Shown piece by piece: positions 48,720-57,400 of a stretch of 64,000 bases of DNA (the first letter of the stretch is position 1; the number at the start of each line of letters is the position of its first letter). The position numbers and the translations under genes are program-made. The notes below the pieces were generated by a model. The model was not told the DNA's origin. It saw only the letters and a list, made by a program, of their open reading frames with translations, and searched no databases. The DNA is from Chitinimonas koreensis (GTDB taxonomy: Bacteria; Pseudomonadota; Gammaproteobacteria; Burkholderiales; Chitinimonadaceae): positions 5,295,001-5,359,000 of the forward strand of contig NZ_CP060704.1 in NCBI RefSeq assembly GCF_014353015.1, in the 5' to 3' direction.

Positions 48720-49580
48720 TCAGCGGGCATAGCGCTCGGCGTTTTTGATCCGCTCGAGTTCGTATTCGTTCTTCACCAGTTCGCGCGCCTCGCCGAAGCG
48801 CTTCTCGCGCAGCAGCTTCTCCATCAGCTCGCGCCGCTCGCGCTCGACCCGTTCGGTGGCGTTGCGGCGCTCCTGCTCCTGCTGCCGGTTCGCATCTTCG
48901 GCGGCGCGCTGGCGCGCCCGTTCCTTGTCGCGCTCCTCGCGCTCGGCCTGGCTCTGCGCCTGGCGCTGCTCGTAGGCGATCTTGTCGTTCCATTCCCGGT
49001 TCTCGCGCTCGCGCCGCTCGGCCGCGCGCTCGGCCTCGTACTTCGCCTGCCGCGCCTTGGCGTCCAGGTCGACGTCCAGGCCGCCGCTTTCGCCCTCGGC
49101 CGCGGCGCGCTCGTAGGCGGCGGCGCGCTCCTCCACCTCGCCCTGCGCCTCGATCGCGCGGCGCTGGGCCGCTTCGGCCACCTCGCGGTAGGAATCCATC
49201 ATGCGGGCCTGGCGCCAGTTGAAGTAGACGTAGGCGACAACGAAGACCGTCAGCACGCCCAGGCCGATCAGCAGCATGCGCGAATGGCCGCCGCCGTCGT
49301 GCGACTCGCGGCCGCGCGCCCCGCCGCCGGTGGCGGCGAGTTCGACCAGGCGCGCCTGGCCGGCCTGCAGGCTGGCGTCGTAGACCGAACGCCGCAGCGG
49401 GTTGGACAACTGCTGGTAGGCCTCGTCGAGCTGCTGCTGGCGATCGCGCGCGGCGCGCTCGTCGGTCATGTTCGACAACTGCGCGGACAGCGCCTTGTAG
49501 GCTGCGTCGAGCTGGGTCTGGCTGGCGTCGGGCGCGACACCGAGCAGGGCGTAGAGTGTCTTGCCGGAGGGACGGGTCAT
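48720..49580 (-). CDS. J-domain-like membrane protein with a long coiled coil
   Basis: The protein has 286 aa. Residues 7-70 resemble a J domain (TLYALLGVAPDASQTQLDAA, then YQQLSNPLRRSVYDASL), but the HPD tripeptide needed to stimulate Hsp70 is absent. One transmembrane helix lies at about 101-120 (MLLIGLGVLTVFVVAYVYF). The remaining ~165 residues are a highly charged Glu/Arg/Gln coiled coil. Function unknown; a scaffold is more likely than a real co-chaperone. Confidence 0.75.
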   Translation of the reverse strand: MTRPSGKTLYALLGVAPDASQTQLDAAYKALSAQLSNMTDERAARDRQQQLDEAYQQLSNPLRRSVYDASLQAGQARLVELAATGGGARGRESHDGGGHSRMLLIGLGVLTVFVVAYVYFNWRQARMMDSYREVAEAAQRRAIEAQGEVEERAAAYERAAAEGESGGLDVDLDAKARQAKYEAERAAERRERENREWNDKIAYEQRQAQSQAEREERDKERARQRAAEDANRQQEQERRNATERVERERRELMEKLLREKRFGEARELVKNEYELERIKNAERYAR

Positions 49581-49641
49581 GGCGTCGGGGCGGGTCGGGT
49601 TCAGGCGGAAGGGGCGGGGGCGATGCAGGTGGCCGGATCGG

Positions 49642-49806
49642 TCAGATCTCGACCATTTCGAAGTCTTCCTTGCGGGCGCCGCAGTCCGGGCAGGTCCAGT
49701 TCATCGGCACGTCGTCCCAGCGAGTGCCGGGCGCGATGCCGTCTTCGGGGCGGCCGGCGGCTTCGTCGTAGATGTATCCGCAGATGAGGCACATGTATTT
49801 TTTCAT
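49642..49806 (-). CDS. Rubredoxin
   Basis: The protein has 54 aa. Both iron-binding motifs are intact: CLICGYIYDE and CPDCGARKEDFEMVEI, with the GTRWDDVPMNWTCP core. It is a one-iron electron carrier. It is divergent from thiD across a 75-base spacer, a neighbourhood common in betaproteobacteria. Confidence 0.96.
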   Translation of the reverse strand: MKKYMCLICGYIYDEAAGRPEDGIAPGTRWDDVPMNWTCPDCGARKEDFEMVEI

Positions 49807-49881
49807 GATCGGTGTCGGGGCTTGGGGAAACGATTGGGCTAAAATTCTAACGCATTCCCCTTCCCGCCACCTCCCCTTCCA

Positions 49882-50730
49882 ATGACCCAGACCCCACCCA
49901 TCGTCCTCGTATTCGCCGGCAACGATCCGTCCGCCGGCGCCGGCCTCGCCGCCGACATCCTCACGCTGTCCGCGCTCGGCTGCCATCCGCTGCCGGTGGT
50001 CACCGCGGTCACCGTGCAGGACACCGCCGGCATGGAGGACTTCCAGGTGGTCGAGGCCGACTGGGTGAGCGACCAGGCGCGGCTGCTGCTCGAGGACATG
50101 CCGGTCGCCGCGATCAAGGTCGGCGTGCTGGGCAGCGTGGAAAACCTGACGGTGGTGGCCGAGATCGCGGCCGACTATCCCGACATCCCGCTGATCCTCG
50201 ATCCGGTGTTCGCCACCGGCGGCGGCGACGAATTCGCCTCGGAAGAGCTGATCGCCGCCATGCGCGAGCTGCTGCTGCCGCATACCACGGTGCTGACGCC
50301 GAACAGCCTCGAGGCGCGCCGCCTGGCCAGCGACGACGCGGACGAGCAGGAAGGCCTGACGCCCGACGAGGCCGCGCTGCGCATCCGCCAGTTCGGCCCC
50401 GAATTCGTGCTGGTGACCGGCACCCACGAGAACACGCCGACGGTGAACAACGTGCTGTACAACCGCTCCGGCCGCGTCCGCGCCGACAGCTGGGAGCGGC
50501 TGCCGCACAGCTACCACGGCTCGGGCTGCACGCTGGCCTCGGCGCTGGCCGCTTTCCTCGCCAACGGCATGGAGATGTCGCAGGCGGCGCGCGAGGCGCA
50601 GGAATTCACCTACCACGCGCTGAAGAACGCCTACCGGCCCGGCATGGGCCAGATGATCCCCGACCGCATGTTCTGGGCTCGCGGCAGCGGCGAGGACAGC
50701 AAGGACGAGGGCGAGGGCGAGCCGGCGTGA
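49882..50730 (+). CDS. thiD: Hydroxymethylpyrimidine/phosphomethylpyrimidine kinase
   Basis: The protein has 282 aa. ThiD phosphorylates HMP twice for thiamine synthesis. AGNDPSAGAGLAADILTLSA, DPVFATGGGDEF, LTPNSLEARRL and the C-terminal SYHGSGCTLASALAAFLANG (anion hole) are ribokinase-family features. Its stop overlaps the thiE start. No thiamine riboswitch was recognised upstream. Confidence 0.94.
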   Translation: MTQTPPIVLVFAGNDPSAGAGLAADILTLSALGCHPLPVVTAVTVQDTAGMEDFQVVEADWVSDQARLLLEDMPVAAIKVGVLGSVENLTVVAEIAADYPDIPLILDPVFATGGGDEFASEELIAAMRELLLPHTTVLTPNSLEARRLASDDADEQEGLTPDEAALRIRQFGPEFVLVTGTHENTPTVNNVLYNRSGRVRADSWERLPHSYHGSGCTLASALAAFLANGMEMSQAAREAQEFTYHALKNAYRPGMGQMIPDRMFWARGSGEDSKDEGEGEPA

Positions 50731-51353
50731 GCGCGCGACTGCCGCGCGGGCTGTACGCCATCACGCCGGACCAGCCCGACACCGACCGGCTGCTGGCGAC
50801 GGTGACGGCCGCGCTGGCAGGCGGTGCGGCGGTACTGCAGTACCGCAACAAGCTGGCTGATGCCGCGCTGCGGCAGGAGCAGGCCGCGGCGCTGCTGCGG
50901 CTGTGCCGGCCGGCCGGCGTGCCGCTGATCGTCAACGACCATCTCGACCTCGCGCTGGCGCTCGACGCCGACGGCGTCCATCTCGGCGGCGACGACGGCG
51001 AGCTGGCCGCCGCGCGCGCCGCGCTCGGCCCGGACCGGCTGCTCGGCGCCTCGTGCTACGACCGTTTCGCACTGGCCGAAACGGCGGTGGCGGCCGGCGC
51101 CGACTACGTCGCCTTCGGCGCGGCCTACCCCTCGTCCACCAAGCCGGCGGCCGTGCACGCGCCGCTGGCGCTGTACCGCCAGGCGGCGGCCACGCTGCCG
51201 GTGCCGGTGGTGGCGATCGGCGGCATCGACGCCGGCAACGCCGCGCCGCTGGTCGAGGCCGGCGTGCACAGCGTGGCGGTGATCGGCGCGCTGTTCGGCG
51301 CAGGAGACGTGGCCGCGATGGCGCGTCGACTGACCGACCTGTTCGCCGGCTGA
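50727..51353 (+). CDS. thiE: Thiamine-phosphate synthase
   Basis: The protein has 208 aa from a GTG that overlaps the thiD stop (GTGA), implying coupled translation. ThiE joins HMP-PP and thiazole phosphate. LYAITPDQ, LQYRNKLADA, IVNDHLDLALALDADGVHLG, YVAFGAAYPSSTKP and VAIGGIDAGNA are the family motifs. Confidence 0.95.
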   Translation: MSARLPRGLYAITPDQPDTDRLLATVTAALAGGAAVLQYRNKLADAALRQEQAAALLRLCRPAGVPLIVNDHLDLALALDADGVHLGGDDGELAAARAALGPDRLLGASCYDRFALAETAVAAGADYVAFGAAYPSSTKPAAVHAPLALYRQAAATLPVPVVAIGGIDAGNAAPLVEAGVHSVAVIGALFGAGDVAAMARRLTDLFAG

Positions 51354-51378
51354 GCCTCCCCTGATCGGCGCTGGGTTC

Positions 51379-51444
51379 GCAGGTCGGGCTTCATGCCCGG
51401 CAGCACCGGCCGACGACTGCGGTCGGGCATGAAGCCCGGCCTAC
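51379..51444. repeat. REP-like inverted pair, family 2
   Basis: GCAGGTCGGGCTTCATGCCC plus GGC is paired with GGTCGGGCATGAAGCCCGGC plus CTAC. It lies in the 398-base thiE-cpoB spacer, which otherwise holds one family 1 pair, a terminator and no gene. Confidence 0.78.
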
Positions 51445-51558
51445 GGGGACGCACCAGGCCTTTCCCGGCCGCACGGCGTGCAATCGGATGGCGTCGCGGC
51501 GAGCGCCCGGCAGCCGTCGAGCGACGTTCCGGATCTGACGAGAACTCCGAACACAGGG

Positions 51559-51638
51559 GCAGGAGCAGCTTCAGCCGCGAATGGCGGCCGCTCATCGGCA
51601 CGTCCTCCCCTGCCATTCGCGGCTGAAGCCGCTCCTGC
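51559..51638. repeat. REP-like inverted pair, family 1
   Basis: GCAGGAGCAGCTTCAGCCGC plus GAATGGC is paired with GCCATTCGCGGCTGAAGCCG plus CTCCTGC. The left arm has one change (GCAGCTT). Confidence 0.83.
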
Positions 51639-51680
51639 AAGGCGATCGCCTCCTGGCGCGATCGCTCCGGCGCATAGGAA

Positions 51681-51710
51681 AACGGCACGGTTCGCACCGT
51701 GCCGTTCTTC
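51681..51710. terminator. Terminator between thiE and cpoB
   Basis: An 11-bp stem (AACGGCACGGT / ACCGTGCCGTT) with a TCGC loop is followed by CTTC on the + side, and by TTCC after the stem on the minus side. It lies between convergent genes. Confidence 0.75.
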
Positions 51711-51751
51711 GTGGCTGATCCTCGCCGCCCATTCGGGCCGCGGCGAACGGA

Positions 51752-52510
51752 TCAGAGCTTCTTCAGCTGCTTCTCCGCTTCCTTGGCCGCGTCGGAACCC
51801 GGGTAGGCCGATACCACTTCGCGCAGCGTCTTGGCCGCGCCCTTCTTGTCGCCCTTCTCCAGTTGCAGGCTGGCGATCGCGCGCAGCGCGTCGGGCGACT
51901 TGGCGTGGTCCGGGTATTCGTCGACCAGCTTGCGCCAGGACAGCGGTGCAGCCTTGGCGTCGCCGGCCTGGGCCTGCGCCATGCCGAGCCAGAACAGCGC
52001 GTTGGGCGCCGCCTGGGTGCCGGCGTAGCGCGTGCCGATCGCGCTCAGCGCATCGATCGCGCCCTTGAGCTTGCCCTCGCGGTAGAGGTTGTAGGCGCCC
52101 TCGTAGGCGGTGGCGGCTTCGGCTTCGAGCTGGGCGGCCTGAGCCTGGGCGGTCGGCGTCTGGCCGCGCGGCTTGCCTTCCTCGACCGCGCGCAGGCGGG
52201 TGTCGAGGTCGACGTAGAGATCCTGCTGGCGCTTCTGCAGGTTCTGCAGATTGAAGGCGGCGACCTCGAGCTGGCCGCGCAACTGGGCGATCTGCTGGGT
52301 CAGTTCGCCGATCTGGCCCGAAATCTCGACCAGCTTCTGGCCGGTGCGGTTGTCGAGCTGCTCGAGCCGGCTGTTCTGGTCGACCAGCCGCTGTTCGTGG
52401 TTCTGCCGGATCTCGGCGATCTGCTTGCGCGCCTCGTCGTCGTCGAACAGGCCGGCGTGGGCGGGCAGGACCAAGGCGGCCAAGGCAAGGGGAAGGAGCC
52501 GGTTCGGCAT
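51752..52510 (-). CDS. cpoB: Cell division coordinator CpoB (YbgF)
   Basis: The protein has 252 aa. A signal peptide (MPNRLLPLALAALVLPAHAG) is followed by a coiled coil (about 28-100) and three TPR-like repeats (AYEGAYNLYREGKLKGAIDA, NALFWLGMAQAQAGDAKAAP, PDALRAIASLQLEKGDKKGA). CpoB is periplasmic, binds TolA and links Tol function to septal wall synthesis. It is the last gene of the tol-pal cluster. Confidence 0.94.
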   Translation of the reverse strand: MPNRLLPLALAALVLPAHAGLFDDDEARKQIAEIRQNHEQRLVDQNSRLEQLDNRTGQKLVEISGQIGELTQQIAQLRGQLEVAAFNLQNLQKRQQDLYVDLDTRLRAVEEGKPRGQTPTAQAQAAQLEAEAATAYEGAYNLYREGKLKGAIDALSAIGTRYAGTQAAPNALFWLGMAQAQAGDAKAAPLSWRKLVDEYPDHAKSPDALRAIASLQLEKGDKKGAAKTLREVVSAYPGSDAAKEAEKQLKKL

Positions 52511-52560
52511 GGTGCGATCCTCTGATGGCGATAGGAGCCCCGGCGAAGGCCGGATGTGAA

Positions 52561-52585
52561 ATGCCCCGTGGCGGGCACGGGGCAT
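52561..52585 (-). terminator. Hairpin between pal and cpoB
   Basis: A 10-bp stem (ATGCCCCGTG / CACGGGGCAT) with a 5-nt loop follows pal. The T-run is weak (ATTTC), so it may attenuate rather than end transcription into cpoB. Confidence 0.55.
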
Positions 52586-52625
52586 ATGGTAAGCCACACG
52601 GCCCGCTCGCGCGGGCAGCGCCGGC

Positions 52626-53152
52626 TTATTCGCCGTTGTAGATCACGTCGGCGCGACGGTTCTCGGCGTAGCTTTCCTCGTCGCGGCCGGTGGCGCGCGG
52701 CTTCTCTTCGCCGTTGCTCACGGCTTCGACCTGGCTGTCCTTGGCGCCGAGCAGCGAGAAGGCGCGGCGCACGGCTTCGGCGCGCTTCTGGCCCAGGGCC
52801 AGGTTGTATTCGCGGCTGCCGCGCTCGTCGGCGTTGCCCTCGAGGCGGACCGAGCGCGACGGGTTGGCGGCCAGGTAGCGGCCGTGGGCCTCGACCAGCG
52901 CCTGCTGGTCGCCGCGGATGTCGTACTTGTCGTAGTCGAAGTAGACGCCGCGCTTGGACAGGATGTTGGCCGGATCCTTGAGCGGATCGAGGCGGGCCGG
53001 CTGCTGCGGGGTCGCCGGGGCGGTGGTGCCGCGGGTGTTGTCGACGCTGGGCTGGGCCGGCGCGACCGGGCGGTCGTCTCGGCGTTCTTGGGCGAGCTGG
53101 CGCAGGCGGAGAGCAGGCCGAGCAGGGTCAGGCTGACGAGGGCTTTTTTCAT
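52626..53152 (-). CDS. pal: Peptidoglycan-associated lipoprotein Pal, with an apparent -1 frameshift
   Basis: A lipoprotein signal (MKKALVSLTLLGLLSAC) is followed by SSPKNAETTA, after which the frame fails. One extra C in the run at 53068-53070 (GGG on the + strand) restores PVAPAQPSVDNTRG and the whole OmpA-like domain, including NADERGSREYNLALGQKRAE, ending YNGE at 52626 (175 aa). The span of 527 nt is one base short of a multiple of three. Pal anchors the outer membrane to peptidoglycan and binds TolB. The intact downstream domain argues for a base missing from the assembly. Confidence 0.92.
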
Positions 53153-53175
53153 TTTAGGCTCCTGGGTTCAAACGA

Positions 53176-54483
53176 TCATGGATTGGAGGATAGACGAGTG
53201 ACCGCGAGTTGCGCAGGGAACGGTCCCCAGGCCGGCTCGCGTGCATTGCCGTCCACCGAGAGGCGCTGCTTGACCTGGCCGTCGATCGAGACGGTGGCCA
53301 GCGTGCCGCGTCCACCGGTTTCGGTGGCGTAAAGGATGAGCTTGCCGTTGGGGGCGAAGCTCGGCGATTCGTCGTAGGTGCCGTTGGTCAGCGTCAGCGT
53401 CTGGCGCGACGCCAGGTCGAGTGTGGCGACCACGAAGCGGCCGTTCTCGCGCCGCACGAAGGCGAGGGTCTTGCCGTCCGGCGAGAACTGCGGCGAAACG
53501 TTGTAGTTGCCCTCGAAGCTGACGCGCTGCGCCTCGCCGCCGCCGGCGCCGACCAGGTAGATCTGCGGGCTGCCGCCGCGGTCGGAGGTGAAGGCGATCT
53601 GGCTGCCGTCGGGCGAGAAGCTCGCCTCGGTGTCGATGGCCGGCGTGCGCATCAGCCGCTGCGCCTCGCCGCCGCCGGCCGGCACGCGGTAGAGCTGCGA
53701 GATGCCGTCGAGCGTCAGCGTCACCGCCAGCGTCCGGCCGTCGGGCGAGAAGGCCGGCGCGCTGTTGCTGCCCTTGAAGGCGGCCACCGGCTTGCGCGAG
53801 CCGGCGTAGAGATCCTGCACGAACACGATCGGCTTCTTGCGCTCGAAGCTCACGTAGGCGAGCCGGCCGCCGTCGGCCGACCAGGTCGGCGACAGGATCG
53901 GCTCGTTCGAGGCCATCACGGTCTGCGGGTTGTGGCCGTCGGCGTCGGCCACCTGCAGGCTGTAGCGCGCGCCCTGCTTGAGCACGAAGGCGATGCGGGT
54001 GGCGAACACGCCGCGGTCGCCGGTCAGCGTCTCGTAGATCAGGTCGGCCAGCTGGTGGGCGGTGCGGCGCAGGTCGCTGGCGCGCGAGCGGACCTCGACG
54101 CCGACCAGCTGGCGGCTGTTCACCGCGTCGTAGAGCCGCAGCCGGATGGCGGCCGAGCCGTCGGCCTCGATCCGCACGCTGCCGGTCGCCAGGCTGTCGG
54201 CGCCGCGCGATTTCCAGTTGGCCAGCTCGCCCATGGCGTTCTCGGCCACCGGCGCGCTGCCGCTGTCGACCAGCTTGAAGCGGCCGCTGCGCTCGAGGTC
54301 GGCGCGGATCACCTCGGTCAGCGGCTCCTTGAGCCCGCTCTCGCCGGTGAAGGCGCTGACCGCGATCGGGAACTGGCGCGCACCGACGCCGGTGATTTCG
54401 AAGGTGACGTCGGCGCGCGCGAAGCCCGCCAGCAGCGTCAGGGAGAGAAGGGCGAACAGCGCCCGGGAGAGATCAATTCGCAT
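53176..54483 (-). CDS. tolB: Tol-Pal system protein TolB
   Basis: The protein has 435 aa. A signal peptide (to about ARADV) precedes an N-terminal domain and a six-bladed propeller made of repeats such as SFSPDGSQIAFTSDRGGSPQ and PQFSPDGKTLAFVRRENGRF. TolB is periplasmic and moves between Pal and TolA. It overlaps tolA by 11 nt and is followed by pal after 23 nt. Confidence 0.96.
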   Translation of the reverse strand: MRIDLSRALFALLSLTLLAGFARADVTFEITGVGARQFPIAVSAFTGESGLKEPLTEVIRADLERSGRFKLVDSGSAPVAENAMGELANWKSRGADSLATGSVRIEADGSAAIRLRLYDAVNSRQLVGVEVRSRASDLRRTAHQLADLIYETLTGDRGVFATRIAFVLKQGARYSLQVADADGHNPQTVMASNEPILSPTWSADGGRLAYVSFERKKPIVFVQDLYAGSRKPVAAFKGSNSAPAFSPDGRTLAVTLTLDGISQLYRVPAGGGEAQRLMRTPAIDTEASFSPDGSQIAFTSDRGGSPQIYLVGAGGGEAQRVSFEGNYNVSPQFSPDGKTLAFVRRENGRFVVATLDLASRQTLTLTNGTYDESPSFAPNGKLILYATETGGRGTLATVSIDGQVKQRLSVDGNAREPAWGPFPAQLAVTRLSSNP

Positions 54484-55306
54484 CGCGGAGTCTGTAGGTG
54501 AAGGTGTTTTGTCGAATCGAACCGAAGTCCACGCCCGGCGGCAGCGGCGGGTATTGCCCGGTCCGCATCACCGCCTTCTCGACCGCCTGGTCGAACGCCG
54601 CATTGGCGCTCGGTCTGACCACTTCCGCCCGCAGGATCGACATGTCCGGCAGCAGGGTCACGCGGATCTGCACGCTCGGGTTGTCGGCCCCGTCATCCGG
54701 ATAGGTCATGTTGCGGCGGATTTTGTTCCGGACCAGGCCCAGATAGGCTTCGAACGCCTTGGCGTTGGCGGCTGCCTCGGCCGCCTGCTGGCGCGCGGCC
54801 AGCGCGGCGAGCGAGGCGCTGGCGTCCAGCGGCGGCCGTTCGAGCTTGCCGGCCTTGTCGCTGGCCTGCTTGCCCTGGCCGACCTCGGCCTTGGCCGGCT
54901 GCTTGACCGGCGTCGGCTTGGGCTCGGGCTTCCTGGTCGGCTCGACCTTCTTGGGCGGCTCCGGCCTGGGCGTCGGCTTGGGTTCGGGCTTCGGCGTCGG
55001 CTTGGGCTTCTCGGGCTTGACCGGCTTGGGCCGTTCTTCCTCGATCTCGGGCTCGAGCTGCGGCGGCGCGAGCTCCGGCTCCGGCTCGACCTCGGGTTCG
55101 CGCGGAGGCGGCGGCTTGACCGCCTCCGGCTCCGGCGCGGGCGCCGGCTCCAGCGCGCCGGCCCACAGCTCGACCTCGACCGGCGCGGCCGGCCTGGTCT
55201 GCCACTGCACGCCGAAATACAGCAGCACGCCGATCAGCAGGTGCATGCCCAGCGCCAGGAAGAGGGAGAGTCCGCGATGCTCCTCGCGGAGGGCCGTCGC
55301 CTGCAT
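54473..55306 (-). CDS. tolA: TolA energy-transducing protein
   Basis: The protein has 277 aa. A single transmembrane helix (about 14-34) is followed by a long Pro/Glu/Lys-rich spacer (KPEPKPTPRPEPPKKVEPTR) and a C-terminal TolA/TonB-like domain (KAFEAYLGLVRNKIRRNMTY, then VTLLPDMSILRAEVV). It carries proton-motive energy from TolQR across the periplasm. The Pro-rich spacer replaces the long Ala/Lys helix of E. coli TolA. Its ATG shares one base with the tolR stop. Confidence 0.93.
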   Translation of the reverse strand: MQATALREEHRGLSLFLALGMHLLIGVLLYFGVQWQTRPAAPVEVELWAGALEPAPAPEPEAVKPPPPREPEVEPEPELAPPQLEPEIEEERPKPVKPEKPKPTPKPEPKPTPRPEPPKKVEPTRKPEPKPTPVKQPAKAEVGQGKQASDKAGKLERPPLDASASLAALAARQQAAEAAANAKAFEAYLGLVRNKIRRNMTYPDDGADNPSVQIRVTLLPDMSILRAEVVRPSANAAFDQAVEKAVMRTGQYPPLPPGVDFGSIRQNTFTYRLRDAN

Positions 55307-55713
55307 TACTTCTCCGGCTGCACCGCCAGGCCGACGCGCTGCACGCCGTTCTTCTTCAGCACGTTCATGACCTTGATCACCGCGTCGTAGCGCACTTCCT
55401 TGTCGGCGGCGATCACCACCGGGCGCTCCTGCGTCAGCGACAGGCTCTTCACCATGGCCAGCAGCTCGGCGCTGTCGGCCGGCTTCTGGCTCTTGCCGCC
55501 GTCGACCAGGGTCAGCGCCTCGTTCTTGTCGATCTCGACGCGCAAGGGCTTCACGTCGAGCGCGCGGTCGGCGCGGTCGACCGCCGGCAGGTTGACCACC
55601 CCGGGCTGCATCATCGGCGCGGCCACCATGAAGATGACCAGCAGCACCAGCATCACGTCGATGTAGGGGACCACGTTGATCTCGGCCTTGGCGCGGCGGA
55701 GGCGGCGTGCCAT
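55306..55713 (-). CDS. tolR: TolR biopolymer transport protein
   Basis: The protein has 135 aa. The single transmembrane helix contains the proton-path Asp (INVVPYIDVMLVLLVIFMVA). The periplasmic domain ends NVLKKNGVQRVGLAVQPEK, typical of the ExbD/TolR family. It is separated from tolQ by the TraB/GumN gene, which is unusual. Confidence 0.95.
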   Translation of the reverse strand: MARRLRRAKAEINVVPYIDVMLVLLVIFMVAAPMMQPGVVNLPAVDRADRALDVKPLRVEIDKNEALTLVDGGKSQKPADSAELLAMVKSLSLTQERPVVIAADKEVRYDAVIKVMNVLKKNGVQRVGLAVQPEK

Positions 55714-55723
55714 GGAAGGCTCC

Positions 55724-56608
55724 TTATCTCTTCTGCGTCACGCGGAAGCCGCGCGACTTCAACAATTCGACGATGCTGCCCGGCCCGGCCAGGTGGCCGG
55801 CGCCGACGATCACCAGCGGCGGCACCGGGCCGGCCAGCGCGGCGATGCGCTCGGCCATGGCGCGGTTGCGCGCGTCGAACAGCGCGACGGCGACGCGGCG
55901 CATCGCCGGCCCGTCGCCCAGGCCGTCGTCGACCTGGCGGCGCAGCGTGGCGGCATCGCCGCTCTGCCAGGCCGCCACCATCGCGTCGAGTTCGGACCGC
56001 ATCTGCCCGTTCGCGATCGAATCGGCGGTGGTGTCGAGGAAGGCCAGCTGCTCCTCGGCGCCGAGCCCGTCCAGCAGTTCGAACTGGCTGCGCACCGATT
56101 CGAGCTCGACCACCTGCTTGCCGTCCTTGCGGGCGCGGCCGAGGTAGTGCAGGTCGATGCCGTACTGCGGGTCGAAGCCGAGCTTCTGCATCTCCATCGC
56201 GCTCAGCGTCATGGCCAGGAACCACGGCTTCATGCGCAGCGCGGCCGGGGCGGCGAGGCCGGTACGGGCCAGCGCGGCGTCGAGCCGGCGGCGCTGCGGC
56301 GCGGCCAGCCGCGTCTCCAGCGTCTCGCCGGCCGGCAGCATCAGCATCGGCAGCAGCGGCACCAGCGCGGCCGGATCGCCGATGTCGGCCTCGACCGCGA
56401 TGGTGCCGGCCCGCCGGTAGGCGGCCTCGATCGGCGCCGGCAGCGGGTAGAACTCGGCCCGGCCCAGATGGATCGAGCCCAGCAGCGCGACCTTCTGGCC
56501 GCCGCGCTCGGCTTCCCACAGGAACAGTCCCGTCGACGCGGCCAGCGCCGAGCCGGCCAGCAGCGACAGGCACAGCGGCGCGAACAGGCGGACGAGGCGG
56601 CGGATCAC
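55724..56608 (-). CDS. TraB/GumN-family protein inserted between tolQ and tolR
   Basis: The protein has 294 aa. A signal peptide (MIRRLVRLFAPLCLSLLAGS) precedes a TraB/GumN-type domain with the two conserved metal-type motifs LLGSIHLGRAEFYPLP and VIVGAGHLAGPGSIVELLKS. The middle carries VEADIGDPAALVPLLP and FDPQYGIDLHYLGRARKDGK. Members are proposed to be metal-dependent proteases or hydrolases (Tiki-like), but most are untested. The start overlaps the tolQ stop by 4 nt (ATGA) and tolR begins 10 nt after its stop, so it is embedded in the tol operon. Confidence 0.88.
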   Translation of the reverse strand: MIRRLVRLFAPLCLSLLAGSALAASTGLFLWEAERGGQKVALLGSIHLGRAEFYPLPAPIEAAYRRAGTIAVEADIGDPAALVPLLPMLMLPAGETLETRLAAPQRRRLDAALARTGLAAPAALRMKPWFLAMTLSAMEMQKLGFDPQYGIDLHYLGRARKDGKQVVELESVRSQFELLDGLGAEEQLAFLDTTADSIANGQMRSELDAMVAAWQSGDAATLRRQVDDGLGDGPAMRRVAVALFDARNRAMAERIAALAGPVPPLVIVGAGHLAGPGSIVELLKSRGFRVTQKR

Positions 56609-57291
56609 TTGGTGGCCTGGCGCTGCAGGATGTTGCAGAACTCTTCGATGAAGCTCTCGAAGCGGTTGGCCAGCTTGTCGACGTCGTGCGAGAAGCGGTT
56701 GTAGGCCAGCACCGCCGGGATCGCCGCGAACAGGCCGATGGCGGTCGCCACCAGCGCCTCGGCGATGCCGGGGGCGACGTGCGACAGCGTGGCCTGGCCG
56801 ACGTTACCGAGGCTGCGGAAGGCGTTCATGATCCCCCACACCGTGCCGAACAGGCCGACGTAGGGCGATACCGAGCCGACCGAGGCGAGGAAGTTGGTAT
56901 GCGCGTCGAGCCGGTCGACCTCGCGGGTGAAGGCGGCCTTCATGGCGCGGCGGGTGCCTTCCATCAGGTGGCCGAGGTCCATGCCGGCCTGGCGGCGCAG
57001 CTTGAGGAATTCGGCGAAGCCGGCCTCGAAGATCTTCTCCATGCCCACGCTGTGGCCTTCGCGGCTCAGCTGCTGGTACAGCGCGTTGAGGTCGGAACCG
57101 CTCCAGAACGCCGATTCGAAGGCGTCGGTCTTGCTGCGCGCGTAACGCAGGCCGAACCACTTCGAGAAGATGTGCCACCAGGACATCATCGACAGGAACA
57201 GCAGGATGGCCATCACGATCTGCACCACCACGCTGGCGTTCAGGATCAGGCTGAAGATGGACAGGTCGTCGGTGGTCAGCGTGGCTTCCAA
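56605..57291 (-). CDS. tolQ: TolQ proton channel subunit
   Basis: The protein has 228 aa with three transmembrane helices. The N-terminal periplasmic start (LSIFSLILNASVVVQIVMAI), FLASVGSVSPYVGLFGTVWG and IAEALVATAIGLFAAIPAVL are standard MotA/TolQ/ExbB features. It works with TolR to energise TolA during outer membrane constriction. It is the first gene of the tol cluster here; ybgC is not present upstream. Confidence 0.96.
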   Translation of the reverse strand: MEATLTTDDLSIFSLILNASVVVQIVMAILLFLSMMSWWHIFSKWFGLRYARSKTDAFESAFWSGSDLNALYQQLSREGHSVGMEKIFEAGFAEFLKLRRQAGMDLGHLMEGTRRAMKAAFTREVDRLDAHTNFLASVGSVSPYVGLFGTVWGIMNAFRSLGNVGQATLSHVAPGIAEALVATAIGLFAAIPAVLAYNRFSHDVDKLANRFESFIEEFCNILQRQATK

Positions 57292-57400
57292 GGCGGGATT
57301 TCCTCTGGTCTTACTGTCGTTGTCGCGGTCCGGCTCGCGTAGAGCCGGGGATTATCGGATGGCGAAGCTGATCGCTTGCTGAACGGTCGAGGCCGCCGGC

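Noticed and set aside
49806..49882. A thiamine (TPP) riboswitch before thiD
   Set aside because: The leader is only about 75 nt and none of the conserved TPP riboswitch cores was recognised.
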